From positions 96,681,587 to 96,745,586 of the forward strand of contig CM043966.1 of assembly GCA_014529385.2 (NCBI GenBank): a stretch of DNA of 64,000 bases, written 5' to 3'. Position 1 is the stretch's first letter, and every line of letters begins with the position of its first letter. The position numbers were made by a program, and so were the translations under genes. The stretch comes from Adiantum capillus-veneris. Taxonomy: Eukaryota; Streptophyta; Polypodiopsida; Polypodiales; Pteridaceae. Below the pieces are notes generated by a model, which saw nothing but the letters and a program-made list of their open reading frames with translations, had not been told where the DNA came from and made no database searches. Below are positions 44,255 through 54,876 of the stretch, piece after piece.

Positions 44255-45879
44255 ATGGCTGGATCACAGGACACTGCTCTTTACAATATCAAGAAGCTGG
44301 ATGGAACCAATTTCCCATTGTGGAAGAAGCAGATTTGGCACGTGTTGTACAAAAGAAGCAGATAAAACCTATAAAGCTCAAGGGGATAAAACCAGAAGAT
44401 ATGGACGAAGATGAATGGAGCGAAATGGATGAATTGGCACTTTCTACCATTATGCTGACTTTGGCAGAAAGCGTTTACTTCAATGTAGCAGACGAGATGT
44501 CGGCTTATCAAGCATGGTTAAAGCTGAGTGATCTTTATGAGAAGCAGAGTGCAGCTTCACAGGTATACTGGCTTAAGAAGCTTGTTGACTTGAAGATGAA
44601 AGAAGGGACACCTATGTCCAATCATCTGAATGAATTCAACACAATCTATAGTCAATTGTCAGCTCAAGGTGTCAAGTTTGATGAACCTGTTAGAGCTATG
44701 TTCCTGTTGATCACATTGCCGGAAAGTTGGGACACTTTTCGCACAGCTTTGAGTAATTCTGCACCTCCAGATGGTTTGAACATAGCAGGTGTAGAAGAAA
44801 GTCTGCTTACTGAAGAAACCAATAGAAAGACAATGGACAAAGGCAAAGGAACAGCCTTAGTTGTCAGGGGAAGGACCAAAGAAAATTACAAAGGTGGAAA
44901 GAGGAATCAGTCTCGTAGCAAGTCCCGCAGTGCTAAAGGCAAGAGTGACATAGAATGCTACCATTGTGGCAAAAAGGGTCACATGAAAAGAGACTGCAGA
45001 GAATGGAAAGCAGAAAAAGGCAAAGAGAAAGCTGAAGACCATGGTGAGAAGAACAAATCCTCAGTGAAGATTCAAGAAATAAATGTGACAAACATTGTTG
45101 CAGAGGATGACAGTCTAGTGTCAGGAGACATCTACTTCTTGAAGAATACAATGGACTCAGCTCTTCTTACAGCATCTGATGGAAATGCACTGAGTGACTG
45201 GATTATAGACTCAGGGGCATCACTTCATGTGTCTCCAAACAAGGAGTGGTTTACTTCTTATGTGACCACTAAAGATCATGTTCGGCTAGGCAATGGGCAG
45301 ACATGTGAGATCTTAGGTGTTGGAGATGTTCAATTGAAGTTTCAGAATGGCTCTTCTTTCACGCTAAAGAATGTGAGACATGTTCCCGCAATTACAAAGA
45401 GCTTGATCAGCACAGGTTTACTTTATGATGCTGGCTACGTCACCACTTTTGGACAGAACATGTGGAAGATATCCAAGGGTTTTATGACAGTAGCACATGG
45501 AGTAAAGTCTGGAGGACTTTACATGATTTATGTATCAAATGTCTCTAAAAATGTAATCAATGTAACCGAGCAGCCGAACGTTTCTTTGTGGCATAGCCGG
45601 TTAGGACATATGTCCAAGAAGGGAATGGAAATCTTGTCTCGTTCTGGTTATTTGCCTGGCTTTTCATTTAATGATTTTGAATTCTGTGAACATTGTCTGT
45701 ATGGTAAGCAAACACAGCCACCACATAAGCATAGAAGCAGTAGAAGAGATACACAGTTGGCACTTGTTCATATTGATTTGTGTGGACCTATGCCTAACCT
45801 ATCTCTAGGGGGAGCTTCTTACTTTATGACATTTATAGATGATTACTCGAGGAAAGTATGGGTTTACTTTCTCAAGTAA
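44255..45879 (+). pseudogene. copia Gag, protease and start of integrase
   Basis: The natural start is ATG 44255 (MAGSQDTALYN), whose frame closes after about 36 codons; coding continues in frame 1 from near 44,349, so a small indel broke gag. Frame 1 then stays open to TAA 45877-45879. Gag helices (SAYQAWLKLSDLYEK, YSQLSAQG), zinc knuckle CYHCGKKGHMKRDC at 44956-44997, protease WIIDSGASLHVS with D-S-G at 45208-45216, and integrase HHCC (LWHSRLGHMS, CEHCLYGKQ) and first catalytic Asp (IDLCGPM). The stop lies at the junction with the inverted copy. Confidence 0.88.
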
Positions 45880-46510
45880 TCATCTATAAATGTCATAAAG
45901 TAAGAAGCTCCCCCTAGAGATAGGTTAGGCATAGGTCCACACAAATCACTATGAACAAGTGCCAACTGTGTATCTCTTCTACTGCTTCTATGCTTATGTG
46001 GCTGCTGTGTTTGCTTACCACACAGACAATGTTCACAGAATTCAAAATCATTAAATGAAAAGCCAGGCAAATAACCAGAACGAGACAAGATTTCCATTCC
46101 CTTCTTGGACATATGTCCTAACCGGCTGCCGTGTTTGCTTACCATACAGACAATGTTCACAGAATTCAAAATCATTAAATGAAAAGCCAGGCAAATAACC
46201 AGAACAAGACAAGATTTCCATTCCCTTCTTGAACATAGTCACTATGTCCTAACCGGCTATGGAAATCTTGTCTCGTTCTGGTTATTTGCCTGGCTTTTCA
46301 TTTAATGATTTTGAATTCTGTGAACATTGTCTGTATGGTAAGCAAACACAGCAGCCACATAAGCATAGAAGCAGTAGAAGAGATACACAGTTGGCACTTG
46401 TTCATAGTGATTTGTGTGGACCTATGCCTAACCTATCTCTAGGGGGAGCTTCTTACTTTATGACATTTATAGATGATTACTCGAGGAAATTATGGGTTTA
46501 CTTTCTCAAG
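45595..46510. repeat. inverted and direct duplications inside copia integrase
   Basis: Arm F 45595-45845 is followed by a 31-nt spacer and its inverted copy R1 at 45877-46127 (251 bp each, a few mismatches). A second, partial inverted copy R2 runs 46124-46258 (with a 7-base insertion), then a forward copy F2 starts at 46259 (matching 45625 on) and continues into the normal integrase sequence after 46510. R1 and F2 share variants that F lacks. Order F-R1-R2-F2; net extra sequence 634 bp. Transcribed, it would fold into a long hairpin. Confidence 0.92.
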
Positions 46511-46657
46511 CACAAGGATGAAGCGTTTAGTGTTTTCAAAACGTTTGTGACACTTGTGGAGAATCAGAGTGGCAAGAAGCTTAAATGCTTACGTACTGAC
46601 AATGGTGGAGAGTATGTTTCAAAGGCCTTTCAGGACTTTTGTGAGTCAAAGGTATAA
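46259..46657 (+). pseudogene. copia integrase core, first part
   Basis: Starts inside F2. It repeats the zinc-finger end (CEHCLYGKQ) and then gives the core: VHSDLCGPM with the first Asp and LRTDNGGEY with the second Asp. A one-base deletion near 46,650 leads to the stop at 46655. Confidence 0.85.
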
Positions 46658-47829
46658 AACGTGAACTTACTGCTCCTTACAATCCTCCTCAAAATGGTGT
46701 TGCTGAGAGGATGAATAGGACCATACAAGAGAAGGTTAGAAGTATGTTGTCTAATGCACAGCTGCCAAATGGGTTTTGGGTTGAAGCTGTATCAACAGCT
46801 GTTCATCTTGTAAATAGATCTCCTAGCAAGGTTTTGCAGAAGGATTTAGTGCCAGAGATGGTATGGTCAGGCAAAATGCCCTCATACAAGCATCTCAGAG
46901 TCTTTGGCTGTGAGGCATATACTCACGTTCCAAAGGAATTTAGGAACAAACTTGAGCCAAAGAGTAGAAAGTGCATCTTTCTAGGCTATGGTAATTCTGG
47001 TGAGATGGGGTACAGACTTTGGGATCCCGAATCCAGAAAGGTTGTCCGCAGCAATGATGTTCACTTTAATGAATCCAAATATCATTCTAAACCAGAGAGG
47101 GTTGAGGAGATTAGAAGAGTTGTCTTCCAAGAAGATGGACCTGCACGTGCAAGACAAAATGTCAGGGCTCAAGAGGAGCAAGGACAGGATAGAGTGGAAC
47201 CACAGGTTGTGGCTGAGCCTGAGCCACCTATTGTGCGTAGATCTGGACGTGTCACGCGACCTCTTGATAGGTTTGTTCCATCTATGAATTATGTCATGCT
47301 GACTGATTGCAGTGAGCCTTCATGTTACAAGGAAGTAGTGCAAATGAAGGACTCCGGGAATTGGCAATTGTCCATGCAGTCAGAGATGACAGCTCTGCAT
47401 AAAAACAATACATGGAAGCTAGTTAAATTACCACAGGGCAAAAAGGCTCTACCCTGTAAATGGGTTTACAGGTATAAGATCACCGCTCATGATAGTCAGC
47501 CAAAGTACAAAGCAAGGGTTGTTGCCAAGGGCTTTAAGCAAGAACAAGGCATTGACTTTGATGAAGTCTTCTCTCTGGTGGTCAAGATGACTACATTGAG
47601 ATGCTTTCTTGCATTGGTTGCCATATTAGATTTGGTGTTGCACCAAATGGATGTCAAGACAGCGTTCTTGCATGGTGATTTAGATGTGGAAATTTACATG
47701 CAGCAACCAGAAGGGTTTGTTGAGAAAGGCAAGGAAGATTGGGTATGCCAGTTGTTAAAGAGTCTTTATGGCTTAAAACAATCACCGAGGGCATGGTACC
47801 ATAAATTCCACAAGTTTATGCTTTCTTAA
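46658..47829 (+). pseudogene. copia integrase end and RT first part
   Basis: The frame resumes after the indel with PPQNGVAERMNRT (catalytic Glu). The first ATG is 46711. Integrase C-terminal part: LRVFGCEAYTHVPKEF, CIFLGYG. An acidic linker, then RT: WKLVKLPQGKKALPCKWVY, GIDFDEVFSLVVKMTTL, MDVKTAFLHGDL, YGLKQSPRAWY. Ends at TAA 47827-47829, 78 bp before YVDD in the same frame. Confidence 0.88.
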
Positions 47830-48866
47830 GGCTACAAACATAGTGAGTTTGATCACTGTCTATATACAAAGAAGGCTAAGGATGGTAGTTGGCTGATCCT
47901 TATTTTGTATGTGGATGACATGTTGATTGCTGGCAAGCACTTGGAAGAAATTTCAGCTTTGAAGTCAAAGATGGCAAAATCGTTTGACATGAAGACATGG
48001 GTGAGGCAAGTCATATACTTGGTATGCGCATTGAGAGAGACAAATCAAAGAAGTTGATTTGGTTATCTCAAACAGAGTATATTGACAAGGTTTTGCAACG
48101 TTTCAATATGGAGAAGGGAAAGGCACTGAGTGTTCCATTGCCACCATATGTGAAACTTAGCAAACAAGATTGTCCTGTGTCTGAGGAAGAAAAGGCTGAA
48201 ATGGATAAGATTCCATATGCGTCTGCAGTGGGTAGTTTGATGTATGCAATGATTGCTACTCGCCCAGACATTGCATTTGCAGTGGGAGTAGTAAGTCGAT
48301 ACATGTCAAACCCAGGCAAGAAACATTGGGAGGCAGTGAAAGGAATATTGAGATACCTGAAAGCTACAAAGAGTATGCGTATATGCTATGGGAGTCAGGA
48401 GCTAAGTGTAAAGGGTTTTACAGACTTAGATTATGCAGGTGACTTAGACAACCGAAGGTCTACGTCAGGGTATGTCTTTACATTGGCTGGTGGAGCAGTA
48501 TCATGGCGTTCTATATTACAAGATTGTGTTACTCAGTCTACTACAGAGGCTGAATATGTTGCAGCATCAGAGGCATGCAAAGAATCAATTTGGCTTAATC
48601 GACTAGTAATAGATTTGGGAATCAAAGAAGAGATGCCTGTGTTATATTGTGATAGTCAAAGTGCTATACAATTGGCTCGCAATCCAGTTTATCACTCAAA
48701 GACAAAGCATGTGGATGTGAAGTATCATTTCATCAGGGAAATTCTCGAGGATAAGCAACTTCAGCTTGTCAAAGTTCACACCACAGAAAATCCTGCTGAT
48801 CTACTTACAAAAGGACTTCCCTCAGAGAGCTTTGCGCATTTTCGCAAGCAGTTAGGTGTAGGGTAG
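47830..48866 (+). pseudogene. copia RT end and RNase H
   Basis: In frame after TAA 47827: catalytic YVDD at 47908-47919 (intact). A one-base deletion near 47,991 shifts the frame; coding then runs 47997-48866 with LGMRIERD, the RT thumb, and RNase H (FTDLDYAGD, STSGYVF, TTEAEYVA, LYCDSQSA, KHVDVKYHF). Ends TAG 48864-48866. RNase H has all the residues expected of copia. Confidence 0.9.
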
Positions 48867-48944
48867 TACATCACTTCTCTACATCTCTTGTATATTAGCT
48901 TGTATAGTAGCTTCTCTCACACTTAAAGTACCACATTGGACTTT

Positions 48945-48955
48945 AAGTGGGAGGT
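48945..48955 (+). promoter_or_regulatory. copia polypurine tract
   Basis: aagtgggaggt directly before TGTTGGGG of the 3' LTR; primes plus-strand DNA synthesis. Confidence 0.85.
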
Positions 48956-49147
48956 TGTTGGGGTATAAATCCCAATGTGGTCGCCCAGGTAAGTGGGCGG
49001 GCCGCCAGGTATGTACACATATTCTTTTGTAAAAACCTAATAAGAACTCACTATGCTCTACACATTACAGTAGAGCAAGTTCACCATATCGTTGTGCTCT
49101 TCTTCTCGCACTCTCTCTCGCGTCGCACTTCCGCTCGTACTCCTTCA
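48956..49147 (+). repeat. copia 3' LTR, 192 bp
   Basis: TGTTGGGG...CCTTCA, same length as the 5' LTR, three substitutions. The right flank (ttatgtacatagagtta) is the sequence found at 39,820 inside copy A, not the continuation of the left flank. Confidence 0.95.
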
Positions 49148-49255
49148 TTATGTACATAGAGTTAAGCCTAGAAAAAAGTAGGTAATGCTCATGCTTTCAA
49201 CAAACAATGTGATGCTGCAAACATTCACAAAGTTGCAACAATTGATTGTTGTGAG

Positions 49256-49822
49256 ATGCGTTGCTACCAAATTGGAAACAGATCCAAAATCATGCAAGCG
49301 AGTGCAGACTTTTGGGGACAAAGCTACACTAGCCGATGCACAATTGTATTGGATTGTATTAGCATGTCTTATAAAAAAGATCAAGAAGCGAAATGCTTTG
49401 AGTTTACTTTTGATGGAAAGAAGGTATGTAATAAAGCATGGTATGTAATGTATGGAATAGGAAAGTCAACATTTTACAAGTTGCTCAAGAAATTCTTGGA
49501 TGGACCATGCAATGGAAATCATGGAAACACTAGAATATTAAGGAAGAGCTTGACACATGTTGAGATGGCAAAATCACTCATACATGGCTTCATAGATAAT
49601 AATGCAGATCAAAGGCCACATAAGTCAAGGACAACCATGCATAGCACTCACGAAACTCAACGTGTTCTACCAATGATGTACAAACAAGTGGACATTTTTC
49701 GGGGAGTAAATGACACACTTGTCACAAACGGAATACAAAATGTTGTCACAACCAACATTCTCAGGGCTGTGGAACACAGTCTTCAAGACAGTCACTTTAT
49801 CAAAATCAAGCACATTCTCTAA
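49256..49822 (+). pseudogene. central part of the DUF7869-like protein (copy B)
   Basis: 188-codon piece: MQASADFWGQSYTSRC, CFEFTFDGKKVCNKAWYVMYGIGKSTFYKLLKKFLDG, HKSRTTMHSTHETQRVLP. The wording Cys-x-Phe-x(9)-Cys then GIGKSTFYKL recalls the segment before the catalytic core in DUF7869 proteins (CxxxF... and a helix). Frames before and after differ. Confidence 0.5.
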
Positions 49823-50040
49823 ATGTAACATTTGCACATCAATAAAGGTCAAGCTAGTGTCTACCAAAAACCAGGTGGAGCGTGCTAGATACATGGATAG
49901 AGGAGAGCACACATGTTGCAACAAATGAGCTGTAGAAATCTATACTATGCTTGGAGGAGCTCTTTAGAAATGAATGCAACCAGGTTCTTGTGCATTATAC
50001 ATGACAAGATGGACTAGAGTAAGACTGTTATACCACAAAT

Positions 50041-50287
50041 AACACCATATTAGAGAGTTTGAAACTTTGGAGAAAATTTGGGAATCATGGCAATGTCTTA
50101 AAGATTTGGCCATCTGGACAAATCTCAAACTATTTTTAAAGGCCAAAGCCTTCCACAAGGTAGTACTTGAGAAGCTCTTCCGAGCTATGCTCTCAAAAAT
50201 TTGGCTAAGATTTGGCCATGTGGTCAAATATTAAGCTTATTTTGAAAGTGGTAATTGGGAAATTCCCAAATTCACTAATATGGTGTT
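50041..50287. mobile_element. MITE, 247 bp, with 13-bp perfect TIRs and 4-bp TSD
   Basis: Left end aacaccatattag (50041-50053) and right end ctaatatggtgtt (50275-50287) are perfect inverted repeats. Both sides carry aaat (50037-50040 and 50288-50291). Copy A has the empty site at about 40,706-40,709 with a single aaat. Subterminal tttgggaa/ttcccaaa extends the symmetry. No coding capacity. Superfamily not assigned. Confidence 0.85.
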
Positions 50288-50293
50288 AAATTA

Positions 50294-51222
50294 AGCCAGT
50301 TCCAAAATCTCACAATGGAGTTGAGAGGCTTCCAGTATCCTTGACAGGAATGCTCACTCATGGACATGGACAAACAGCTTATGGTCACTTTGCATTGGGA
50401 TTATGGCCAAGTGATCCCAACTTCACAATTTCATCTCTCTCAAAATGTCTGAAACTTAGAAAGAAGAGATAAACACATGTTTGGTGACTTGAGCTTAGAA
50501 AGCTTAAGTGTAGAACCACGAACAAATCTTTTTTATTGTGTTTTGTCTACCACTTCTCTCTATCACCATATGAAAGTGCTTAAGGAGAAAAACCAGTACT
50601 GCAAGGAACAGAGTGCTCACAATGAAGAGGCAGAGACCGATCTAATCACAAATGTGGACACTGAGAATTTTGCTTCTAGTCAAGGAAATGATTGTCCAAG
50701 GTTGCAATAAATGTTTGCTACTAATGCACATGTACAGGAGGATGGCAATGTATTTGGGTTCAAGAGGTTGCCAAGAACATTGTTGTTTCGCAACTTGACA
50801 ATTGTGGTTCAAAAAATAAGAAGCGATATGTGTTTGCATACCTATCACTGTTGGTTGCACGAGGAGTATTTGACAGAGTGCAGCTTGGCTTTCTTATGGT
50901 TGGTCACAGTCATGAAGACATTGATGCATTGTTCAGTCGCTTTTCTGAGAAGCTTAGAAAACAAGCCATTTTTACATTTCCACATTTAATGAAGATCTTC
51001 AATGAGTGTGTTAGCATGCATCCAACAACTTTTCTCCTACAAAAGGTGGCAGACTTTAAAGGATTTGCAAAGGGGTTCTTACATGATGGAGCAGATAGCT
51101 TAGTGGATCATTTAAAGCCATTGCAATTTAGGTTCTATATGAGTGATGGAATACCTTTGATGCAGTACAAAGTACATCCTAAAAATGTGAATTGGTTACC
51201 CGAAAATGGTATAGAGTTATGA
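50294..51222 (+). pseudogene. DUF7869-like core (copy B), frameshifted
   Basis: PVPKSHNGVERLP region just after the MITE; GHGQTAYGHFALGLWP; then 50830-51222: MFAYLSLLVARGVFD, FLMVGHSHEDIDALFSRFSEKLRKQ. The QLDNCGS segment lies in another frame because of an extra base near 50,789. The MITE separates the HDKMD-type segment (mutated here to a stop, gactag) from this part. Confidence 0.5.
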
Positions 51223-52044
51223 AAGAGAAATGACCAAGGAGGAGCCAAGCTTCCTGAAGGTGTTCCAAAAGTATTACCACCCTTTGAGTATGTCAAAGAT
51301 AGTGAGAAAGTTACGGAAGGATTAAAGAAGTATGTTAGTTGGTGGAAAGAGCACTTGCAAGAGAAAGGAGAAAAAAGTGAGTATGCTAGGTGGATCAACC
51401 CAGTTCTTATGTACTGGGAGAATCTCAAGCAAGCTATGCAAAACCTTGGAGAAAGTGAAAACACTTTCTTTGATGACTTTTGGCCAAGGCGTATATGTGA
51501 ACAAGATCATCCTCTTGAAGTTCCATTGAAAGATGGTCTAGATGAAGTACTTGATGTAATCGAGGGCCACTATTGTGGTCCAATGCGCAACAAACTTGCT
51601 GAGGAGTTCAACCCAACTCTTGATGTGGCAAAGGGAGACTTTGTACTTGTGCACCCTTGTAATGAAAATTACCCAATTTGGTTAGGAGTGACAACAACAG
51701 ATATTGATCAGAACAATGACTCAGCAACCTACCTTCAAGTCAAGATACAATACTGGACACCAATTTCAAAGAAGAAGAATGCAAATGATGTGGAGGTTTA
51801 CAAGGATTGTTGGAACAAGTATTGGAGAGAGAACATCAATGATCCTCAACGCTGGGAAGACACTAGTTGCATCATCTGGCATGGAAGCCCAACGATGGAT
51901 GAATTCCTTAAAAAATCAAGATTCCAAAGCATAATCCTCAAGGCCGAAGAGAGTCAGTTGAAACTTGATGAACATGAGGCACCATCAAATGTCAATGCAA
52001 ATGAGGAGAAACGATTGCTTAGTGTTGGCCTTTCACGTTTGTAA
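51223..52044 (+). pseudogene. C-terminal region of the DUF7869-like protein (copy B)
   Basis: After the in-frame TGA at 51220-51222, also present in copy A, the frame continues; 51355-52044 is open for 229 codons: KKSEYARWINPVLMYWE-type segment, GDFVLVHPCNENYPIWLG, VQ-rich KIQYWTPISKKKNAND and SCIIWHGSPTMDEFL. Ends TAA 52042. Unrecognised beyond its place in the DUF7869-like protein. Confidence 0.5.
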
Positions 52045-52271
52045 TCTTCTAGCAATGGTTCAAATTAGTCCACCCATAGCTAGGGTCATTATCAACATTG
52101 ATATTGGCATCCCAACGTTGTAATCTTCAATAAATCTTATATCAATATGAATGGTGTTTTTTTCAATTTAGTCACCCAGGTTTTTCTTGCAGCTTACATT
52201 TTAATTGTTTTATCAAATGAATCATGTGTGGAAAGAAAATTTTCTTTTTGGTACGTGAGCGTGATCATGAG

Positions 52272-52290
52272 CGTGTGTGTGTGTGTGTGT
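52272..52290. repeat. short (GT)n microsatellite
   Basis: Nine to ten GT units immediately outside the right edge of copy B. Confidence 0.8.
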
Positions 52291-52533
52291 ATTTGTAAAC
52301 TATCACATGCAAGAACACTCTAGTGTATAGTATGGTTGTTGAAAACGGACCATATTGGATGTTGCAGACTCATAAGCATCCACTAAACGTTGCATCATGG
52401 TTTTCATATGTGCAACAACCTAGCACAATACAACCTTACCTCAAGTCCATGAGGCACAAAGAATCGTCCCAAATTTGTGATTTTTTTCTTATTTTCCTAA
52501 ATATGTGTTAAACTAAATATCTGGCATGATATT

Positions 52534-53555
52534 TCATACATAAATAAGGCATCCAACAACAAACTGGTAAAGAGTTACATCGACAAGATCACCACCATCA
52601 TGAAGACTCAATTTCAAACCTCTTTCCATGGGAGTATGAATAGGTTTGCATTCCTCAAGTCCAAACTTACATAGCAACGTTTCTATGTACCTTGTTTGGC
52701 ACAAGGCAATACCACCATCACAATGCTTAAATTGTATGCCCAAGTAATGATGCAATAGCCCCAAGTCTTTCATCATTCAACCTTAAATTCAACAATATGT
52801 GTCTCATTTGGTTTAGTGATTAGCAAATCATGCACATAGAGAACATGGATGAGAAATACATCACCCTCATGCTTTACATACAAAGCGCTTTTTGTAGGAT
52901 CATTACAAAACCCTCATTTAACCAAATGAGTGTCAGGTTTCTCATACCAAGCACGAGGAGACTGCTTCAACTCATACCAAAATTTCTTACATTTTCACAC
53001 TTTATCTTCGTCCTGTCTTGACAAAACTGCGAGGCTGCGTTACATAAACTCCCTCGAATAGATCACCATTCAAGAAAGCAGTAACAATGTTTGATGTACA
53101 TCCCATCCAAAATGAGCTGCCAATGCACATAGAAAATGCACAGTAGTCCTACGACAAGTGGGAGCAAAAGTCTCTTCATAATCTATGCCTTTCTGTTGTG
53201 AATACCTTTTTGCAACAAGTCGAGCCTTATATCGATCAATCTCACAATTCAACTTATGTTTCAACTTGTAAACCCATTTTGTACCATTGGCCTTTTTTCC
53301 AAGAGGCAAATCACATACAGTGCATGTGTCATTTTCTATAAGTGCATCATATTCTGATTGCATGGCAGCCATCCAATTTTTTGAATTTTGTGCTTTATCA
53401 AAAGATAGATGTTCCTCTACATCAGATAAGCTAGAAACAACCAAAACATAACAATTTGATGCATCAGATGCATGGTGAGAACCTGAATGAGTACGACTAG
53501 ACAAAGATGCATCCAATTTATTATCATGCAAAATATGCACCAGCCATTTTGGCAT
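52534..53555 (-). pseudogene. copia reverse transcriptase, catalytic motif mutated
   Basis: 53555-53070: KNWMAAMQSEYDALIEN, GTKWVYKLKHK, GIDYEETFAPTCRRTTVHFL. Between the pieces, near 52,830, the catalytic YVDD reads YVHD (LYVHDLLITKP). 52776-52534: MMKDLGLLHHYLGIQF. At least two frame changes. Cannot encode active RT. Confidence 0.8.
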
Positions 53556-53564
53556 ACCTCTAGC

Positions 53565-54808
53565 CTACTCCTTCTCATCCCTTTCCACATCAAGTACATC
53601 ATGTATATCTGCATCAGTAATAGGTTGATCCATAGCACTTTTTGAAACCCACGTAGGTTGTACATTTGCCTCATTGGAATTTACATTCAAGTTTTCACCA
53701 CTAAAAAGAGGTAACAGACTGTCATAAATGTCATGCGAGCTTACATTACTGTCTCTAGTACATGACAACAAGGGATGAATAAAATCTTCCACAAACACAT
53801 CTCGTGGAACCAAGATACATTTCGTTTGTGGATGGTACAACATGTAAAGCTCAACAACCAAAAACGTGCATGTGATAAATAGATGGTTTTCTATCATGCT
53901 ATGCTTCATATGGAGTCATAGACTACAAAGCTTTCGTAGGACACTTATTGAGTACATAAGTAGCACACATGATGGCCTCAAGCCAAAATGAATGTGGTAA
54001 AGCTTGCTTCTTGACCATACATCCTGCCATCTCCATAAGAAACATGTTCTTCCCTTCAGCAACACCATTTTGTTGATACGACATTGTAATTGGTGTCTTA
54101 TCCCACAACTAGCCAGTAATGCATTAAACTCATGAGACATATACTCCCTCCTTGATATGAACGGAGGGCGTCCATAGTACTTTTAAAGATATTTTCAACT
54201 ATAGCCAAGAATTTCTTGAAGCACATAAACACTTCGGACTTAGCTTTAAGCGTATACACCCATGCATGCCTTGAGTAATCATCAATAAAAATCACGAAGT
54301 AAAGGTAATTGCCCAAGGACAGAGTTTGCATAGGCCCACAAACATCACTATGCACAAGTTGCAATCGGCATGTAGCCCTAATTGTACCATCCTTTGGAAA
54401 CATCGAACACTGCATCTTACCCAAAATACAGCCTTTACAAACATACTTCATAGGTGCTACAAGAGGTGGCAAAGAAGCAACCATATCAAATTTTTGCAAA
54501 CACAGCAAAGTGGAAAAACTCCGATGCCCAAAACATGCATGCCAAAGTTTTGCATCTAAAACTGCATTTGAATCCACAACTGTGTTTGCAAAATTATGCC
54601 CACACTTTTCATACAAAGTGAGCTTATACAGCCCACATAATAAAATACCGGATGCAACGATTTCATCACCAAAATTGAGATCATGAATTGTATCTTTGTC
54701 ATCCACAAATTTCACAACAAGACCAAGTCTAGCAAGCGCAGATACAGACATAAGGTTCTTTTTGATCCCAGGTACATAAAGTGGATTGACATGTGAAAGA
54801 ACTGCCAT
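53565..54808 (-). pseudogene. copia protease end and integrase
   Basis: 54808-54098: NPLYVPGIKKNLMSVSALARLG (protease tail), LWHACFGHRSFSTL (HH), CKGCILGKMQ (CC), LVHSDVCGPMQTLSLG (first Asp). 54140-53916: the core end, GIRHQ and QQNGVAEGKNMFLMEMAGCMV with catalytic Glu. 53909-53565: linker toward RT. Frameshifts near 54,150 and 53,910. Confidence 0.75.
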
Positions 54809-54876
54809 TCGCAGTAGTCAACACAATCTTTCCAAATCCCTGGACATCGGATAAGAGGCATTGTTGGCACAAGTGA

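Larger units (their letters stand above)
42963..49147 (+). mobile_element. Ty1/copia retrotransposon, nearly complete, with internal inverted duplication
   Basis: Two 192-bp LTRs (TG...CA) with three differences, PBS for initiator tRNA-Met, PPT, and copia-order gag-PR-INT-RT-RNase H between them. Non-autonomous as it stands: gag frameshift near 44,349, a 634-bp inverted/direct duplication in integrase (45877-46510), frameshifts near 46,650 and 47,991 and a TAA at 47827. No target-site duplication: left flank ctccc, right flank ttatg. The low LTR divergence means a fairly recent insertion. Confidence 0.92.
49148..52258 (+). mobile_element. degenerate DUF7869-like DNA element, copy B (5' truncated)
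   Basis: Matches copy A from 39,819 on with scattered substitutions and small indels, and ends in similarity near 52,258. It lacks the N-terminal 0.8 kb because the copia 3' LTR abuts it. It carries one clear insertion absent from copy A, the MITE at 50041-50287. Reading frames are somewhat better kept than in A (for example 51355-52044). Confidence 0.7.

Noticed and set aside
45864-46242. Minus-strand ORFs resembling copia integrase
   Set aside because: They are the inverted copies R1 and R2 of the host element's own sequence, not a separate minus-strand gene.
54145-54175. ctccctcc and ggaggg close together, considered as a Stowaway TIR pair
   Set aside because: They lie within the copia integrase relic only a few bases apart, with no TA duplication and no element between them.
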